Counted from the stretch's first letter, positions 10,822-19,605 are shown. The stretch is 37,320 nt of DNA from Polaromonas sp. (GCA_028292745.1 JAQGLT010000142.1:1-37320); one strand, 5' to 3'. A program made the numbers and translations. Notes: generated by a model not told the origin, from the letters alone.

Positions 10822-12219
10822 ATGACTTTGTACCAGTTCCTATTAATCCTAAAGGCTCGTTACCGAACCATAATCATGGTTATTTTGCTTGCGCTTGCTG
10901 CCGCCCTTGCCGTCAGCTTGTTATTGCCAAAGGTCTATACAGCCCAGACGTCTGTTCTAGTGGATGTGCGTTCTGCTGATCCGGTGGCTGGTGCGGCTCA
11001 ATCCTCTGGAATGGTCGCGCCGAGTTATATGGCAACTCAAGTTGACATCATCAGTGGCGATCGTGTTGCAGAACGGGTCGTGAAGATGCTTCGCTTGGAT
11101 GAGGATCCTCAAACCAAGGCTGAGTGGCAAGAAGCTACCCAAGGCCGTGGCACATTTGATGCCTGGATTGCGAAATCATTGCAAAAGCGGTTGGAGGTTC
11201 GTCCTGCCCGTGAAAGCAATGTGATCAACATCACGTACAAAGGATTTGATGCGGATGCCTCAGCGGCGATTGCCAATGCTTTTGCCCAGGCTTATCTAGA
11301 TGTCAATCTGGCGCTCAAAACGGAACCCGCCCGCTTATATGCACAATGGTTTGATGAGCAGACCAAAGTGTCACGCGCCAACCTTGAAAAAGCACAGGCT
11401 CGTCTTTCTGATTTCCAGCAAAAAGCCGGCATTGTCTCTTCGGATGAGCGTGTTGACTACGAAACCACCAAGCTTGCTCAGATATCCTCACAGTTGACGA
11501 CGGTGCAAGGTGACACTACCGACAGTCAAAGCAAACGTAATGCCAGAGGTGATACTGTTGCCGAAGTAATGCAGAGTCCGCTCATCAATGGCCTGAAGGC
11601 AGATATCGCACGGTTAGAAGCCAAGGTTCAGGAAAATAATGTGAACCTGGGCGTTAATCACCCAGTTCGCCAACGTGCGGAAGCCGAGCTTGCTTCGCTT
11701 AGAAGCCGTTTGACCAGCGAAACGGGTCGCATCACTGCTTCTATAGAAACTGCCTATCGTGTTGGTAAAGATCGCGAACGTGAACTGCAAGCCGCAGTGG
11801 GCGCCCAAAGGTCGCGCGTTCTTATGCTGAACAAACAGCGCGATGAGCTCAATGTATATCGCCGAGATGTGGAAGCGGCGCAACGCGCATTCGAAACCGT
11901 CAGTCAAAGTGCCTCGCAGAGCCGTCTGCAGAGCTTGACCAATCAAACCAATGTTGTCCGGATGGACACAGCCTTGGCACCGCTTGAGCCGTCCAGTCCA
12001 AAGTTAATCCTCAACCTGTTGATTGCTGCATTCGGCGGTACTTTGCTGGGGGTTGCCTGGGCCTTGCTGCTTGAACTGCCCAACCGGCGTATTCGTTCTG
12101 CTGAAGATCTGGTGCAACTGCTGGATATTCCAGTCCTTGCCACCCTTGCCCCTACTGGGGGAGCCGCCAGGCTGGCCGCCCCGCAGCGGCTGGCACTTGG
12201 TCATGGAGGTGCTGCATGA
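10822..12219 (+). CDS. epsF: Chain length determinant protein (polysaccharide co-polymerase, EpsF)
   Basis: Inner-membrane Wzz-type protein that controls polymer length and contacts the export channel and kinase. It has 465 residues with the typical layout: an N-terminal membrane helix (about residues 16-37), a large periplasmic domain with long coiled-coil regions (about 180-370), and a C-terminal membrane helix (LILNLLIAAFGGTLLGVAW) after the Pro-rich PLEPSSPK. It lacks a fused kinase; that role falls to the next gene, which it overlaps by 4 bases (ATGA at 12216). No Tyr cluster is seen at its C-terminus. It begins 12 nt after epsE. Confidence 0.92.
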   Translation: MTLYQFLLILKARYRTIIMVILLALAAALAVSLLLPKVYTAQTSVLVDVRSADPVAGAAQSSGMVAPSYMATQVDIISGDRVAERVVKMLRLDEDPQTKAEWQEATQGRGTFDAWIAKSLQKRLEVRPARESNVINITYKGFDADASAAIANAFAQAYLDVNLALKTEPARLYAQWFDEQTKVSRANLEKAQARLSDFQQKAGIVSSDERVDYETTKLAQISSQLTTVQGDTTDSQSKRNARGDTVAEVMQSPLINGLKADIARLEAKVQENNVNLGVNHPVRQRAEAELASLRSRLTSETGRITASIETAYRVGKDRERELQAAVGAQRSRVLMLNKQRDELNVYRRDVEAAQRAFETVSQSASQSRLQSLTNQTNVVRMDTALAPLEPSSPKLILNLLIAAFGGTLLGVAWALLLELPNRRIRSAEDLVQLLDIPVLATLAPTGGAARLAAPQRLALGHGGAA

Positions 12220-13115
12220 GCAAGAATCAAACGCCGTCCATCAGGCCGGTAAATATGAATGTCACCAATAAATCGGCTACTGGATCAAGTCGCTCGATGG
12301 GAGAGATATTGGTTGATACTGGACGCTTGTCCCCTTTGGATGCCGAACGTATTGCGCAGTTTCAGAGGCAGTGCGGTGCGCGTTTCGGAGAAGCTGGCAT
12401 CGCATTGCAGCTGATGACTGATGATGACGTGCAATTTGCGTTGTCGGTGCAGTTTGAATATCCATATCTTGCCAGCGACATGAGTTTCCACCGGGAACTG
12501 GTCGCAGCCAGCAAGCCTGACAGCCGTTCGGTCGAGCAGTTACGCGCCTTGCGCAGTCAGTTGATGCTGCGCTGGTTTGAAAACGGTGCAGATCACAAAG
12601 GACTTGCCATTGTCAGCGCAGGTTCTCAGGAAGGGCGTAGTTATATCGCTGCCAATCTTGCCATTCTGTTTTCACAACTGGGTGAACGCACCTTGTTGAT
12701 CGATGCCGATATGCGGGCGCCACGTCAGCACCAGTTATTTAACCTCGGCAGACATGCGGGTTTGTCGGACATGTTGGCTGGCCGAGTTGGTCCGGAAGCT
12801 GTAGTGAGCATTTCGGCATTGCCAGACCTTTCTGTTTTGCCTGCAGGATCGATTGTTCCCAATCCGCAGGAATTACTGGGGCGTCAACGGTTTTCGAATT
12901 TGCTGCTATCTTTAGGCGAAAAATTCGATGTCATCATTATCGACACACCGCCTGCAAGCGAGTGTGCTGATGCACAGACAATTGCAGTCCGTGCTGGCGC
13001 CGCGTTGATCGTCGCCCGTAAAGATAGCAGTTCAGTGCCGCAGCTGAACCAGTTTATTCACAGCCTGCGAGAGTTTGGAGTTACTTTGGTGGGATCCGTC
13101 CTGAACGACGTATAG
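12216..13115 (+). CDS. epsG: Chain-length-associated BY-kinase-like ATPase (EpsG)
   Basis: Cytoplasmic P-loop protein expected to work with EpsF. It has 299 residues. About 120 N-terminal residues precede the ATPase domain, starting like a general-secretion-E N-domain (MGEILVDTGRLSPLDAERI). The P-loop is VSAGSQEGRSYIAANLA (about 133-149), followed by the Walker A' motif LLIDADMRAP (160-169) and Walker B FDVIIIDTPP (about 238-247). The usual P-loop lysine is replaced by Arg141, as I recall for the EpsG family. The C-terminus (FGVTLVGSVLNDV) has no tyrosine cluster, so classic autophosphorylation as in Wzc is not supported by sequence. Confidence 0.88.
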   Translation: MSKNQTPSIRPVNMNVTNKSATGSSRSMGEILVDTGRLSPLDAERIAQFQRQCGARFGEAGIALQLMTDDDVQFALSVQFEYPYLASDMSFHRELVAASKPDSRSVEQLRALRSQLMLRWFENGADHKGLAIVSAGSQEGRSYIAANLAILFSQLGERTLLIDADMRAPRQHQLFNLGRHAGLSDMLAGRVGPEAVVSISALPDLSVLPAGSIVPNPQELLGRQRFSNLLLSLGEKFDVIIIDTPPASECADAQTIAVRAGAALIVARKDSSSVPQLNQFIHSLREFGVTLVGSVLNDV

Positions 13116-13247
13116 AGTCAGACAGTGAAATCTGAATAAATAGGTGGAATGCAAACCAGCTAGCTAAAGCGGATTTTGTTGGATGAATTTACGTTAGTTG
13201 CGCTATGTCGTTAACGCGTCAAGCGCATGCATTTGATCTTCACATTT

Positions 13248-13279
13248 CCTATTGGCGTTTTCGTTTACGGGCCAATAGG
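13248..13279. other. Perfect 9-bp hairpin between epsG and the GT26 gene
   Basis: CCTATTGGC (13248-13256) and GCCAATAGG (13271-13279) are exact complements around a 14-nt loop. There is no T-run, so it is not a standard terminator. It could be an attenuator, a processing site or a protein-binding site. The surrounding stretch 13116-13457 otherwise holds only one possible small ORF. Confidence 0.5.
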
Positions 13280-13316
13280 CGCTTGATTGGGCGCACGCCG
13301 ACGAGGTAGGGCGCAG

Positions 13317-13409
13317 ATGGCAAATCTCAATGTCGTCGCAGCTGTCCCACTCAAGCCAGTTGCTTCCAAGGCTGTCCAGTTGCTGGAGCCATCGGGCAAA
13401 AGTACCTGA
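13317..13409 (+). CDS. Possible 30-residue small protein
   Basis: ATG at 13317 to TGA at 13407, beginning MANLNVVAAVPLKPVASKAV and ending LLEPSGKST. It is preceded by the purine-rich GAGGTAGGGCGCAG, a reasonable ribosome site, and uses codons like its neighbours. It lies between epsG and the GT26 gene on the same strand. It has no signal peptide or membrane segment and I do not recognise it. It could be a real small protein, the remnant of a longer gene, or chance. Confidence 0.3.
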   Translation: MANLNVVAAVPLKPVASKAVQLLEPSGKST

Positions 13410-13457
13410 TGCGCCTCATTCATTAATCACATAAACCCTGTATGGCACGGAGTCAAG

Positions 13458-14222
13458 ATGAGTGAATTTACCCAGTCCACAGAAGACTGGCATCAGCGTT
13501 GGTGGCAGCTGGTAAACAAGATCGAGCGGGTACAAACCAGCACTGAAAAGCAGATGTTGATCGTTCGGCTGAGTCAACCAGAAAAGCCATTTGTCCTGGC
13601 CTTTGCCAATGCGCATGCAATGAATTCGGCTGCAATTTCGCCTCCATTTTTCAAGGCGATCTATTCGGCGGACATGATATTGAGGGACGGCTCGGGGATG
13701 GCTACATTAATGAAGCTGCTCCATATGTCGCCCGGCCTTAATCTTAACGGCACAGACCTTATTCCTGAACTCCTCAAGCAGTTCAATGGGCGCCGCATTG
13801 CACTTTTTGGAACTCAAAGCCCCCACTTGGACCGTGCCTTGCAGGTTGCTGCAAAAACACTCGCACCCCAAAGCAGTTACTTCAGCGCCCATGGATTCCA
13901 TGAGATCAGTAATTACACCGCCATGGCAGATTTGCACCGTCCAGAACTCATTATTTTAGGCATGGGCATGCCGAAGCAGGAAGACGTCGCCGCCGCATTG
14001 CGTTTGGCTCTGTCTTTTCCTTGTTTGATTGTTTGTGGCGGTGCCATCATTGACTTTTTAGGTGGCAAGGCTCCCCGTGCACCAGCATGGATTCGAGGTA
14101 TGGGGCTTGAATGGCTGTTCAGGCTGGCAATCGAGCCACGCCGACTTTTCCAGCGGTATGTCATCGGCAACCCCATTTTCTTGTCAAGGGCAGTGCGGCT
14201 GGCCTCCATAAGCCGCCGATGA
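13458..14222 (+). CDS. WecG/TagA/CpsF-family glycosyltransferase (GT26)
   Basis: Peripheral inner-membrane glycosyltransferase that adds the second sugar (ManNAcA, ManNAc or a hexose in known members) to the lipid-linked first sugar. It has 254 residues, normal for the family. Visible motifs: FANAHAMNSA near the N-terminus, the ADMILRDGSGM block (71-81), GLNLNGTDLIPELL (93-106), the IALFGTQSPHLDRAL Rossmann strand, LIILGMGMPKQE, CGGAIIDFLGGKAPRAPAW, and GLEWLFRLAIEPRRLFQRY close to the end. The ATG at 13458 has GGAG 7 nt upstream. It is separated from epsG by about 340 nt and is the last plus-strand gene before the convergent operon. The sugar is unknown. Confidence 0.93.
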   Translation: MSEFTQSTEDWHQRWWQLVNKIERVQTSTEKQMLIVRLSQPEKPFVLAFANAHAMNSAAISPPFFKAIYSADMILRDGSGMATLMKLLHMSPGLNLNGTDLIPELLKQFNGRRIALFGTQSPHLDRALQVAAKTLAPQSSYFSAHGFHEISNYTAMADLHRPELIILGMGMPKQEDVAAALRLALSFPCLIVCGGAIIDFLGGKAPRAPAWIRGMGLEWLFRLAIEPRRLFQRYVIGNPIFLSRAVRLASISRR

Positions 14223-14606
14223 GTAGGTGGCTAATAATTCCTTCAAGGCCTGCGTTGCCGTATATAACGCTGGTATACGAAAGACGTTTCTAGAGCGTCT
14301 TCACGCTGACTGGCCAAGGTCGATCGGAGCCCCGTCCGGGTTTGCGTGACGGGCCTTGGGCCGGATTCAAGGAAGTTTCCATCCCAATCTTTCCCAATGG
14401 GTAAGAGAAAATGGACAAGACTGGGACTTTGCGATTTATGTATCAAAAATGGCTGCAGCGCAGGTGGTACCTGCACAATATGCTATCGATTTAGTAGCGA
14501 TTGGGCTGTCGGGAAATAGTTACCAAAAAACTTTTTCTTCGACGGACAGGACAACGTCTCGACGCTCCGAGACCCTCCACCTAGCGAATGCCCACAGTGG
14601 AGCTGA
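14223..14606. other. Convergent intergenic region with two hairpins
   Basis: Separates the plus-strand eps operon from the minus-strand operon. AGACG/CGTCT (14282-14286 and 14296-14300) forms a small hairpin. CCAAGG (14314-14319), CCCGTC (14331-14336), GACGGG (14348-14353) and CCTTGG (14354-14359) form a two-part stem with a one-sided 11-nt bulge. Neither has a T-run, though both are well placed to end transcription. An 84-codon plus-strand frame here has no recognisable content. Confidence 0.45.
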
Positions 14607-15593
14607 TTAAATTTCTATTGGCTTTGCTCTCAACCAAGCGGCCGAACTCTCCAAACCTTCTGCGTAGGGTGTCCAGGTCAACCCCAGTTTTTCAGTAGCA
14701 AGATTTGCATCTAGATGAATGTGCTGCGACCATAAGCCCAGCAATCCTGGCGGCATAGGGTCAGGCAGGGCGGTATGCGACAAGCGAGCGCGTTTCAATG
14801 CTTTTTGAAGGATTTTCAAAGGTGGTCCTAATCCCCAGGCGTCAAGCTGCAATTGACGCTGACCGATGCGCCGTACCGGTGTTGCCTCCAGTGCAAGGGC
14901 CAGATCAACAAAGTACTCATTCCATCGTGGACTATCGGGCGCCGCCAAATTAAAGGTTAGCACTTCACCCGAATGGAACTGGAACTGCAAGGCGGCTAAT
15001 ACGGCATGGCAGACATCGTCGACATGGACCAGATTCGACCATCCGTCTCCGGCAATGCCCAGATCGCCCAGCCGGCCTGCCTGAAGCCAGCGGCCTATAC
15101 GGCCGACCCAAAGATCGCTTCCGGGTCCATAAACACAACCGGGCCGCAATTGAATGGCTTGTCCGCCTTGGCGTGCGAATTCGTTGATATGGTGTTCAGC
15201 TTCGCACTTGGCCCGGCCATACCATCCGAGGTTAGGGTTGAGCGGCGTGGTTTCTTGCACTGTTCCTTCAGCCCGCCCGTAAACCGACATGGTGCTCAGG
15301 TGAATGATGCGTGGGCATTTGGCATTCAGTGCTGCTTGAACCAGCACCCGCGCACCTTCGGAAATCGAGTGAGCATCGCCTGCCACACAGTTGACGACCG
15401 CATCAAAACCTTGCAAGGCGGCAGTGAGGTCTAGAGGATTGCAGGCATCTATCCTTACCCATTCAACGCCCTTGATGCCCGACTGCTCGCGGCCTCGCGA
15501 CGCCCCTGTGGCTTTACTCCAGGAAGTTTGCGACAGGATTTGTAAAAGTCGTTTTCCGATATGCCCCGTACCCCCCAATACCAGTACTTTCAT
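14607..15593 (-). CDS. NAD-dependent epimerase/dehydratase (extended SDR)
   Basis: Extended short-chain dehydrogenase, probably acting on a nucleotide sugar or a lipid-linked glycan. It has 328 residues. The NAD-binding GGTGHIG is at residues 7-13. Catalytic residues are visible as the Ser in HLSTMSVYG and Tyr/Lys in WYGRAKCEAE (YxxxK). Its start overlaps the GMC oxidoreductase stop by 4 bases (ATGA), so the two are translationally coupled and may act in sequence. It is the last gene of the operon. The exact reaction (4-epimerase, reductase or dehydratase) cannot be read from these motifs. Confidence 0.88.
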   Translation of the reverse strand: MKVLVLGGTGHIGKRLLQILSQTSWSKATGASRGREQSGIKGVEWVRIDACNPLDLTAALQGFDAVVNCVAGDAHSISEGARVLVQAALNAKCPRIIHLSTMSVYGRAEGTVQETTPLNPNLGWYGRAKCEAEHHINEFARQGGQAIQLRPGCVYGPGSDLWVGRIGRWLQAGRLGDLGIAGDGWSNLVHVDDVCHAVLAALQFQFHSGEVLTFNLAAPDSPRWNEYFVDLALALEATPVRRIGQRQLQLDAWGLGPPLKILQKALKRARLSHTALPDPMPPGLLGLWSQHIHLDANLATEKLGLTWTPYAEGLESSAAWLRAKPIEI

Positions 15594-17281
15594 GTAAATG
15601 CTTCCACTACAGGTCTTGCACGCGCGGTGCCCAGCCGTTGGGCCAATGTATTGCCAAGCCGCAAGGACAGCGCAATAAGTGTCAGTGTGGGATTGGCCTG
15701 GCTGGAGGTAGGGAATACGGCACTGCCGGCTATAAAAAGATTTTTTACGGAATGGACTTGGCAGTCTGCATTGACCACGCTGGTGCGTACGTCCCGGCCC
15801 ATGCGCGCCGTTCCAATATGATGCCCACCGTAAGCACCGAAACGCATGAGTTCTTCTTCAAGATTTTCAGCATCGTACTCAAAGCTGGCAACACCGCTTG
15901 TTGCGAACTCCTCTGCAAGGACATCCAGCGTGCGCCGGATCGAATCAATATCAGCCGGACTGTAGCGCCAATCCACTTGCAATTGCGGCATGCCCAAGGC
16001 GTCAACACGCGTACCGAGGGTAACGCGGCTTTGCGCTTGGGGAATCTGTTCGCCATGCATTTCCAGGCTGAATCGATTGGTTCGATTGCGCAGGATCACC
16101 GACGGAAATTTTCGCTGGGCGAGAGAGCGCCGGCTGATCCAATGGGTTAAAAATGCCGTGGTGTCCACCGGATCTGTCGCGACATTCAGCAAATGCCGAC
16201 CGTAAATCGCAGGCGTTGGAACGTTACCGTCATTCAGCCGCTTGCCATATTCATAGCTGATCAGCTTGCGCGCCAGGAACAGCCCGGACAGCACCCCATT
16301 GCGGTGTGCGGGATCTGTGATCCGTGGAAAATGCAGTCGGGCCACGGCATTGGCTAAGCCGAGCCTTCGCTGCTCATCAGGAGCAACTGACAAACGGCGG
16401 CGGCAATAAATACCATCGGGAGAGACTTCATAGCCATGCCGCACATTCTGAGCAGAGCCATGCACCCTGAGACGGCCTACATTGCCTGCGATATGGCACA
16501 TGTAATAGCGGCCAACGACATCATGGGCATTGCCAATCCCGGCAGGCGCCACATCCCGAGAGGCCAGCAGCAATCGGGCTGTTTCCAAACCCCCTGCAGC
16601 CAAGACCGTTGTGTCGGACATTATCGAAAATCGTGTGCCTTGCAGTGTTGTGACTTCCAGCGACTGCACCGCCTGGCCGTCGGGTTGGAGTCGAATGGCC
16701 GTGCAGTTGGCGCCCAGCAAGACGCTCAAGCCGCGCGCCAACTGCAGTCGCTTGGCATACCGGCTGCCAAACGGAGTAGGGCAGGAAAAACGCTCCAATC
16801 CACTGGTGATCACGCGACGGCTGTCAAAACCCTTGATGAGTGGCGCTGCGTTCGGGCCCAATGCCTCCTCTGCGTTGTAGCTGAAGCGGCCAGCTTCGGC
16901 AAGCGCATTGGCTTTGGGGTAATAGGGCAGTAAGTCGTCGTAAGAAATAGGCCACCCACTGTGCGGAACATGGGGGCGAGTTTCAAAGTCGATCGGATCA
17001 AAAGGCATGCACCGGCCTCCCCAAATGGCCGAGGTTCCACCCAGTCTGCGCTGTCGGTATTTATCAGGCGGACTGTGCATTCGCACATCGGTCACATCGC
17101 CTTCATAGAGCGATTGCGTGCTTGGGTTTTCCGCGGCATGGCCCGACTCCAGCATTACGACTTCAAATCCACGCTCTGACAGATCCAGCGCCAGTGCAAT
17201 GCCGGCAGGGCCACTTCCCACGATGCAAACGTCAGCCTGCAGGCAAGCCCCATTGGGAATGCTGTTGGCCTCAGAAATCAC
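15590..17281 (-). CDS. GMC-family FAD-dependent oxidoreductase
   Basis: Flavoprotein predicted to oxidise an alcohol group. The N-terminal FAD site is ADVCIVGSGPAGIALAL, with VVMLESG at the end of the second strand. Further motifs: RLGGTSAIWGGRCMPFDPIDF, and in the C-terminal domain GGHHIGTARMG and NLFIAGSAVFPTSSQANPTL, the conserved GMC active-site region. Two starts are possible. TTG 17332 would give 580 residues and overlap the previous gene by 62 nt. GTG 17281 gives 563 residues and an 11-nt overlap, and is preferred because overlaps elsewhere in this operon are small. Its place inside an EPS operon, coupled to an epimerase gene, suggests sugar or glycan oxidation, but this is inference. 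Confidence 0.88.
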   Translation of the reverse strand: MISEANSIPNGACLQADVCIVGSGPAGIALALDLSERGFEVVMLESGHAAENPSTQSLYEGDVTDVRMHSPPDKYRQRRLGGTSAIWGGRCMPFDPIDFETRPHVPHSGWPISYDDLLPYYPKANALAEAGRFSYNAEEALGPNAAPLIKGFDSRRVITSGLERFSCPTPFGSRYAKRLQLARGLSVLLGANCTAIRLQPDGQAVQSLEVTTLQGTRFSIMSDTTVLAAGGLETARLLLASRDVAPAGIGNAHDVVGRYYMCHIAGNVGRLRVHGSAQNVRHGYEVSPDGIYCRRRLSVAPDEQRRLGLANAVARLHFPRITDPAHRNGVLSGLFLARKLISYEYGKRLNDGNVPTPAIYGRHLLNVATDPVDTTAFLTHWISRRSLAQRKFPSVILRNRTNRFSLEMHGEQIPQAQSRVTLGTRVDALGMPQLQVDWRYSPADIDSIRRTLDVLAEEFATSGVASFEYDAENLEEELMRFGAYGGHHIGTARMGRDVRTSVVNADCQVHSVKNLFIAGSAVFPTSSQANPTLTLIALSLRLGNTLAQRLGTARARPVVEAFT

Positions 17282-18515
17282 AAGCGCACTTTCTGCCCGA
17301 GAGGGTGCTGTCTTTGAGTTGCTGGGCGGCAATCCCGAAATGGCGCTGGTGAATCTTGGCCACGCTGGAAAAAAACCGTGTCAGCGAAAAACTCTCCTCA
17401 TAGAGCGCACGCCCATTCCTTTCAAGTGCCAGTCTCAAAAGGGGTTGCTGGAGTACCCGTTGCAAGCCCTTGGCAATACCAGCGACATCGCCGGGCGCGA
17501 CGAAGCAGGCATTGACATCGTCGGTCATGACGGAGGGTATTTCCCCCACTGGACTGCACACCACTGCTACGCCATTTGCCAAAGCCTCCAGGATTACAAG
17601 GGGCAAGCCCTCGTCATAGGAAGGAAGCACCAGAACATCGGCCATTGCCATCAACTGCGCAACCTGTTGCTGATCCGACCAGCCGGCAAAGCGGACAAAG
17701 TTGTCAATTCCGAGTTGTCTGGCTTTGGCTTCATAGGAAGCCACATCGCCACCTCCGGCAAAAGTCACTTCCAGTTGTGTGGGATCAAATCCGGGCAGCG
17801 CAAGCGCTTGCAACAAGTCGGAAACACCTTTGCGTTCAGAAAGATTACCGACAAAAAGTACACGCTGTACAGTGCTCTCGCCTGGCTGCCGGCGAGCATG
17901 TGTCGGTTCAGGAACGCCATTGCTGAGAATTTCGACACGTTCGGCCGGAACTCTGAGTTCTTCTGTGACAAAGCGCCCCGCAGCTTGCCCAAGCACGAGG
18001 CAACTCGCCGGAAGCGAAAAAAGCCAGCGTATCAAGCCCTGCAAGGGTGCGGGCAGGTCACGATAAAAATGATGAAGTTGCGCTGCATGCAGATGTAGAA
18101 CCACAGGCAATCCCAAAGCCCGGCATGCCAGCAAAATGACACCCTTGCGAAACAAGCTCAAACGCTCGGCCATGTTGATGTGTACGCCTGCCAGTCGTCC
18201 GCTGAGCCGTCCGCCCACCAGCTTGGCCACGGCGCGCGCCAAAACGGCGAGCGAATAAAGGGCGCTGAATCCACCTCTTGTGTCGAGCGGTCGCAAGTCC
18301 GCTCCTTCGGTGGTGGTCAAAGGTGCTTGGGACTGGATCAAATAGTCGGCTACCTTGAACATGCCGCCCCCTTTGGGGGTCCAGGGGCAGGCGATGTAAA
18401 TATAGCGGCTTTCTTGCATGGAGCCGGCCTCAGTATGGGAAATCGATTTACATTGCATTATGGGTTTTGCGTTTGAATGCGCGTCTGGATTGATGCGTGA
18501 ATGTGGACTAGTCAT
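17271..18515 (-). CDS. Glycosyltransferase family 4
   Basis: Cytoplasmic, membrane-associated GT-B glycosyltransferase for repeat-unit assembly. It has 414 residues from the ATG at 18515, which overlaps the upstream stop (TAATG). An ATG at 18419 (MQESRYIYIACPW) is a plausible alternative, because the first 32 residues look unlike the family. Motifs seen: PKGGGMFKVADYL near the N-terminus, VLFVGNLSERKGVSDLLQAL (nucleotide-sugar domain start), and VLVLPSYDEGLPLVILEALA with the GT4 E-x7-E pattern, followed by GVAVVCSPVGEIPSV. The retaining mechanism is a property of the family. Donor and acceptor are unknown. Confidence 0.92.
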   Translation of the reverse strand: MTSPHSRINPDAHSNAKPIMQCKSISHTEAGSMQESRYIYIACPWTPKGGGMFKVADYLIQSQAPLTTTEGADLRPLDTRGGFSALYSLAVLARAVAKLVGGRLSGRLAGVHINMAERLSLFRKGVILLACRALGLPVVLHLHAAQLHHFYRDLPAPLQGLIRWLFSLPASCLVLGQAAGRFVTEELRVPAERVEILSNGVPEPTHARRQPGESTVQRVLFVGNLSERKGVSDLLQALALPGFDPTQLEVTFAGGGDVASYEAKARQLGIDNFVRFAGWSDQQQVAQLMAMADVLVLPSYDEGLPLVILEALANGVAVVCSPVGEIPSVMTDDVNACFVAPGDVAGIAKGLQRVLQQPLLRLALERNGRALYEESFSLTRFFSSVAKIHQRHFGIAAQQLKDSTLSGRKCACDF

Positions 18516-19603
18516 TACTGCCCAGCGTGCCTGGCCAGTTGCGCTGTCAACTCATTGGGCTCCTTGAGCACCCGGCTCAAGATGGCTTCATGCGCCGGGC
18601 GTTGCCTGCAAAACAAACCACGTATCAGGCCGGCAGCATGAAAACACCATGACACCACCGCATAAAGTGCTTTGTTAAGAGAACGCTTGCGCCACATCAT
18701 TAGCAGCACCGGGGCCGCACACAAGCACAAGAACAAAGCTATGCGTCCTGAAACTGCCAAAGGCCAGAAGGGAACGCTGATCAATACTGCCCACCAGGCC
18801 AGAACCGCCAGGTACAAGCGCAATTCCCGCAGGCCCTTCAACACCAGGTTCAGGCGTGACTGTCCCGCTGCGGCACGAACCAATTCCCCCAGGCCACAGA
18901 TGTAGCGGGTGCGCCAACGCCTGACGAGCAACTGATAGGGCGGTGCGTCATGGCCGAAATGATTGGCCGCATCTGCCGGCAAACGCCACAGTCGCCAGCC
19001 AAGGGAGCGCAGCCGCACGGCCAAATCGAACTCTTCATAGCTGTGCAGATTGCGGTCGGAAAGGTAACCTGCAGCTACCACCGCGCTTCGACGGTAGAGC
19101 CCGCCACCGTCGAGCCGGTCGACGTTGCCTGGCAACTGATGCAATGCAATGCGTTCCGCGCGCGCCAGGTATTCGAGGCTTTCGTGGTTGTTCTCAACGA
19201 CCCGGCCACCCACACCCGCTACGTCGGGATGTTCAGCCATGAAGTCAAGCGCTTTTTCCAGAAAGCCCTCGACCATCTGCATATCCCCGTCGAGGATGTA
19301 AACAAACTCTCCTTGTGAATGCTGATACCCCAATTGCGGGCCTGCCCCGCAGCAGCGCTCCTGTGCATGGCGGAACTGCACGATCCGGATCGGGTATTGC
19401 TGGGCCAGCTCTACCGTGCGGTCGCTTGAGCATGAATCGGCCAACACCACTTCTCCCCCTACGCCAGCAACAGCGCGCAGTGCGCTTTCGATGGTTTCCT
19501 CAATGCGTTTTTCTTCGTTCAGGGCCTTGATGATGATGGATACCCGGCAGTCAGATGTCGGGCACGGTTGATCCAGTGGAACGTTAATGGAATTAGGGTT
19601 CAT
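18515..19603 (-). CDS. Glycosyltransferase family 2 with C-terminal membrane segments
   Basis: Inverting GT-A glycosyltransferase. It has 362 residues. Domain start VSIIIKALNEEKRIEETIES, then VVLADSCSSDRTVELA, and the metal-binding YILDGDMQM (DxD). GVGGRVVENN and a conserved ED-like region around HSYEEFDLAVRLRSLGWR follow. Residues about 265-335 include at least two hydrophobic segments (YLAVLAWWAVLISVPFWPLA and IALFLCLCAAPVLLMMW), so it is probably membrane-anchored. Only 2 nt separate it from the upstream GT2 gene. Confidence 0.92.
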   Translation of the reverse strand: MNPNSINVPLDQPCPTSDCRVSIIIKALNEEKRIEETIESALRAVAGVGGEVVLADSCSSDRTVELAQQYPIRIVQFRHAQERCCGAGPQLGYQHSQGEFVYILDGDMQMVEGFLEKALDFMAEHPDVAGVGGRVVENNHESLEYLARAERIALHQLPGNVDRLDGGGLYRRSAVVAAGYLSDRNLHSYEEFDLAVRLRSLGWRLWRLPADAANHFGHDAPPYQLLVRRWRTRYICGLGELVRAAAGQSRLNLVLKGLRELRLYLAVLAWWAVLISVPFWPLAVSGRIALFLCLCAAPVLLMMWRKRSLNKALYAVVSWCFHAAGLIRGLFCRQRPAHEAILSRVLKEPNELTAQLARHAGQ

Positions 19604-19605
19604 TT

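Noticed and set aside
14356-14610. 84-codon plus-strand open frame between the convergent EPS operons
   Set aside because: Begins at a TTG inside a hairpin, runs into the end of the epimerase gene, and has no recognisable content.
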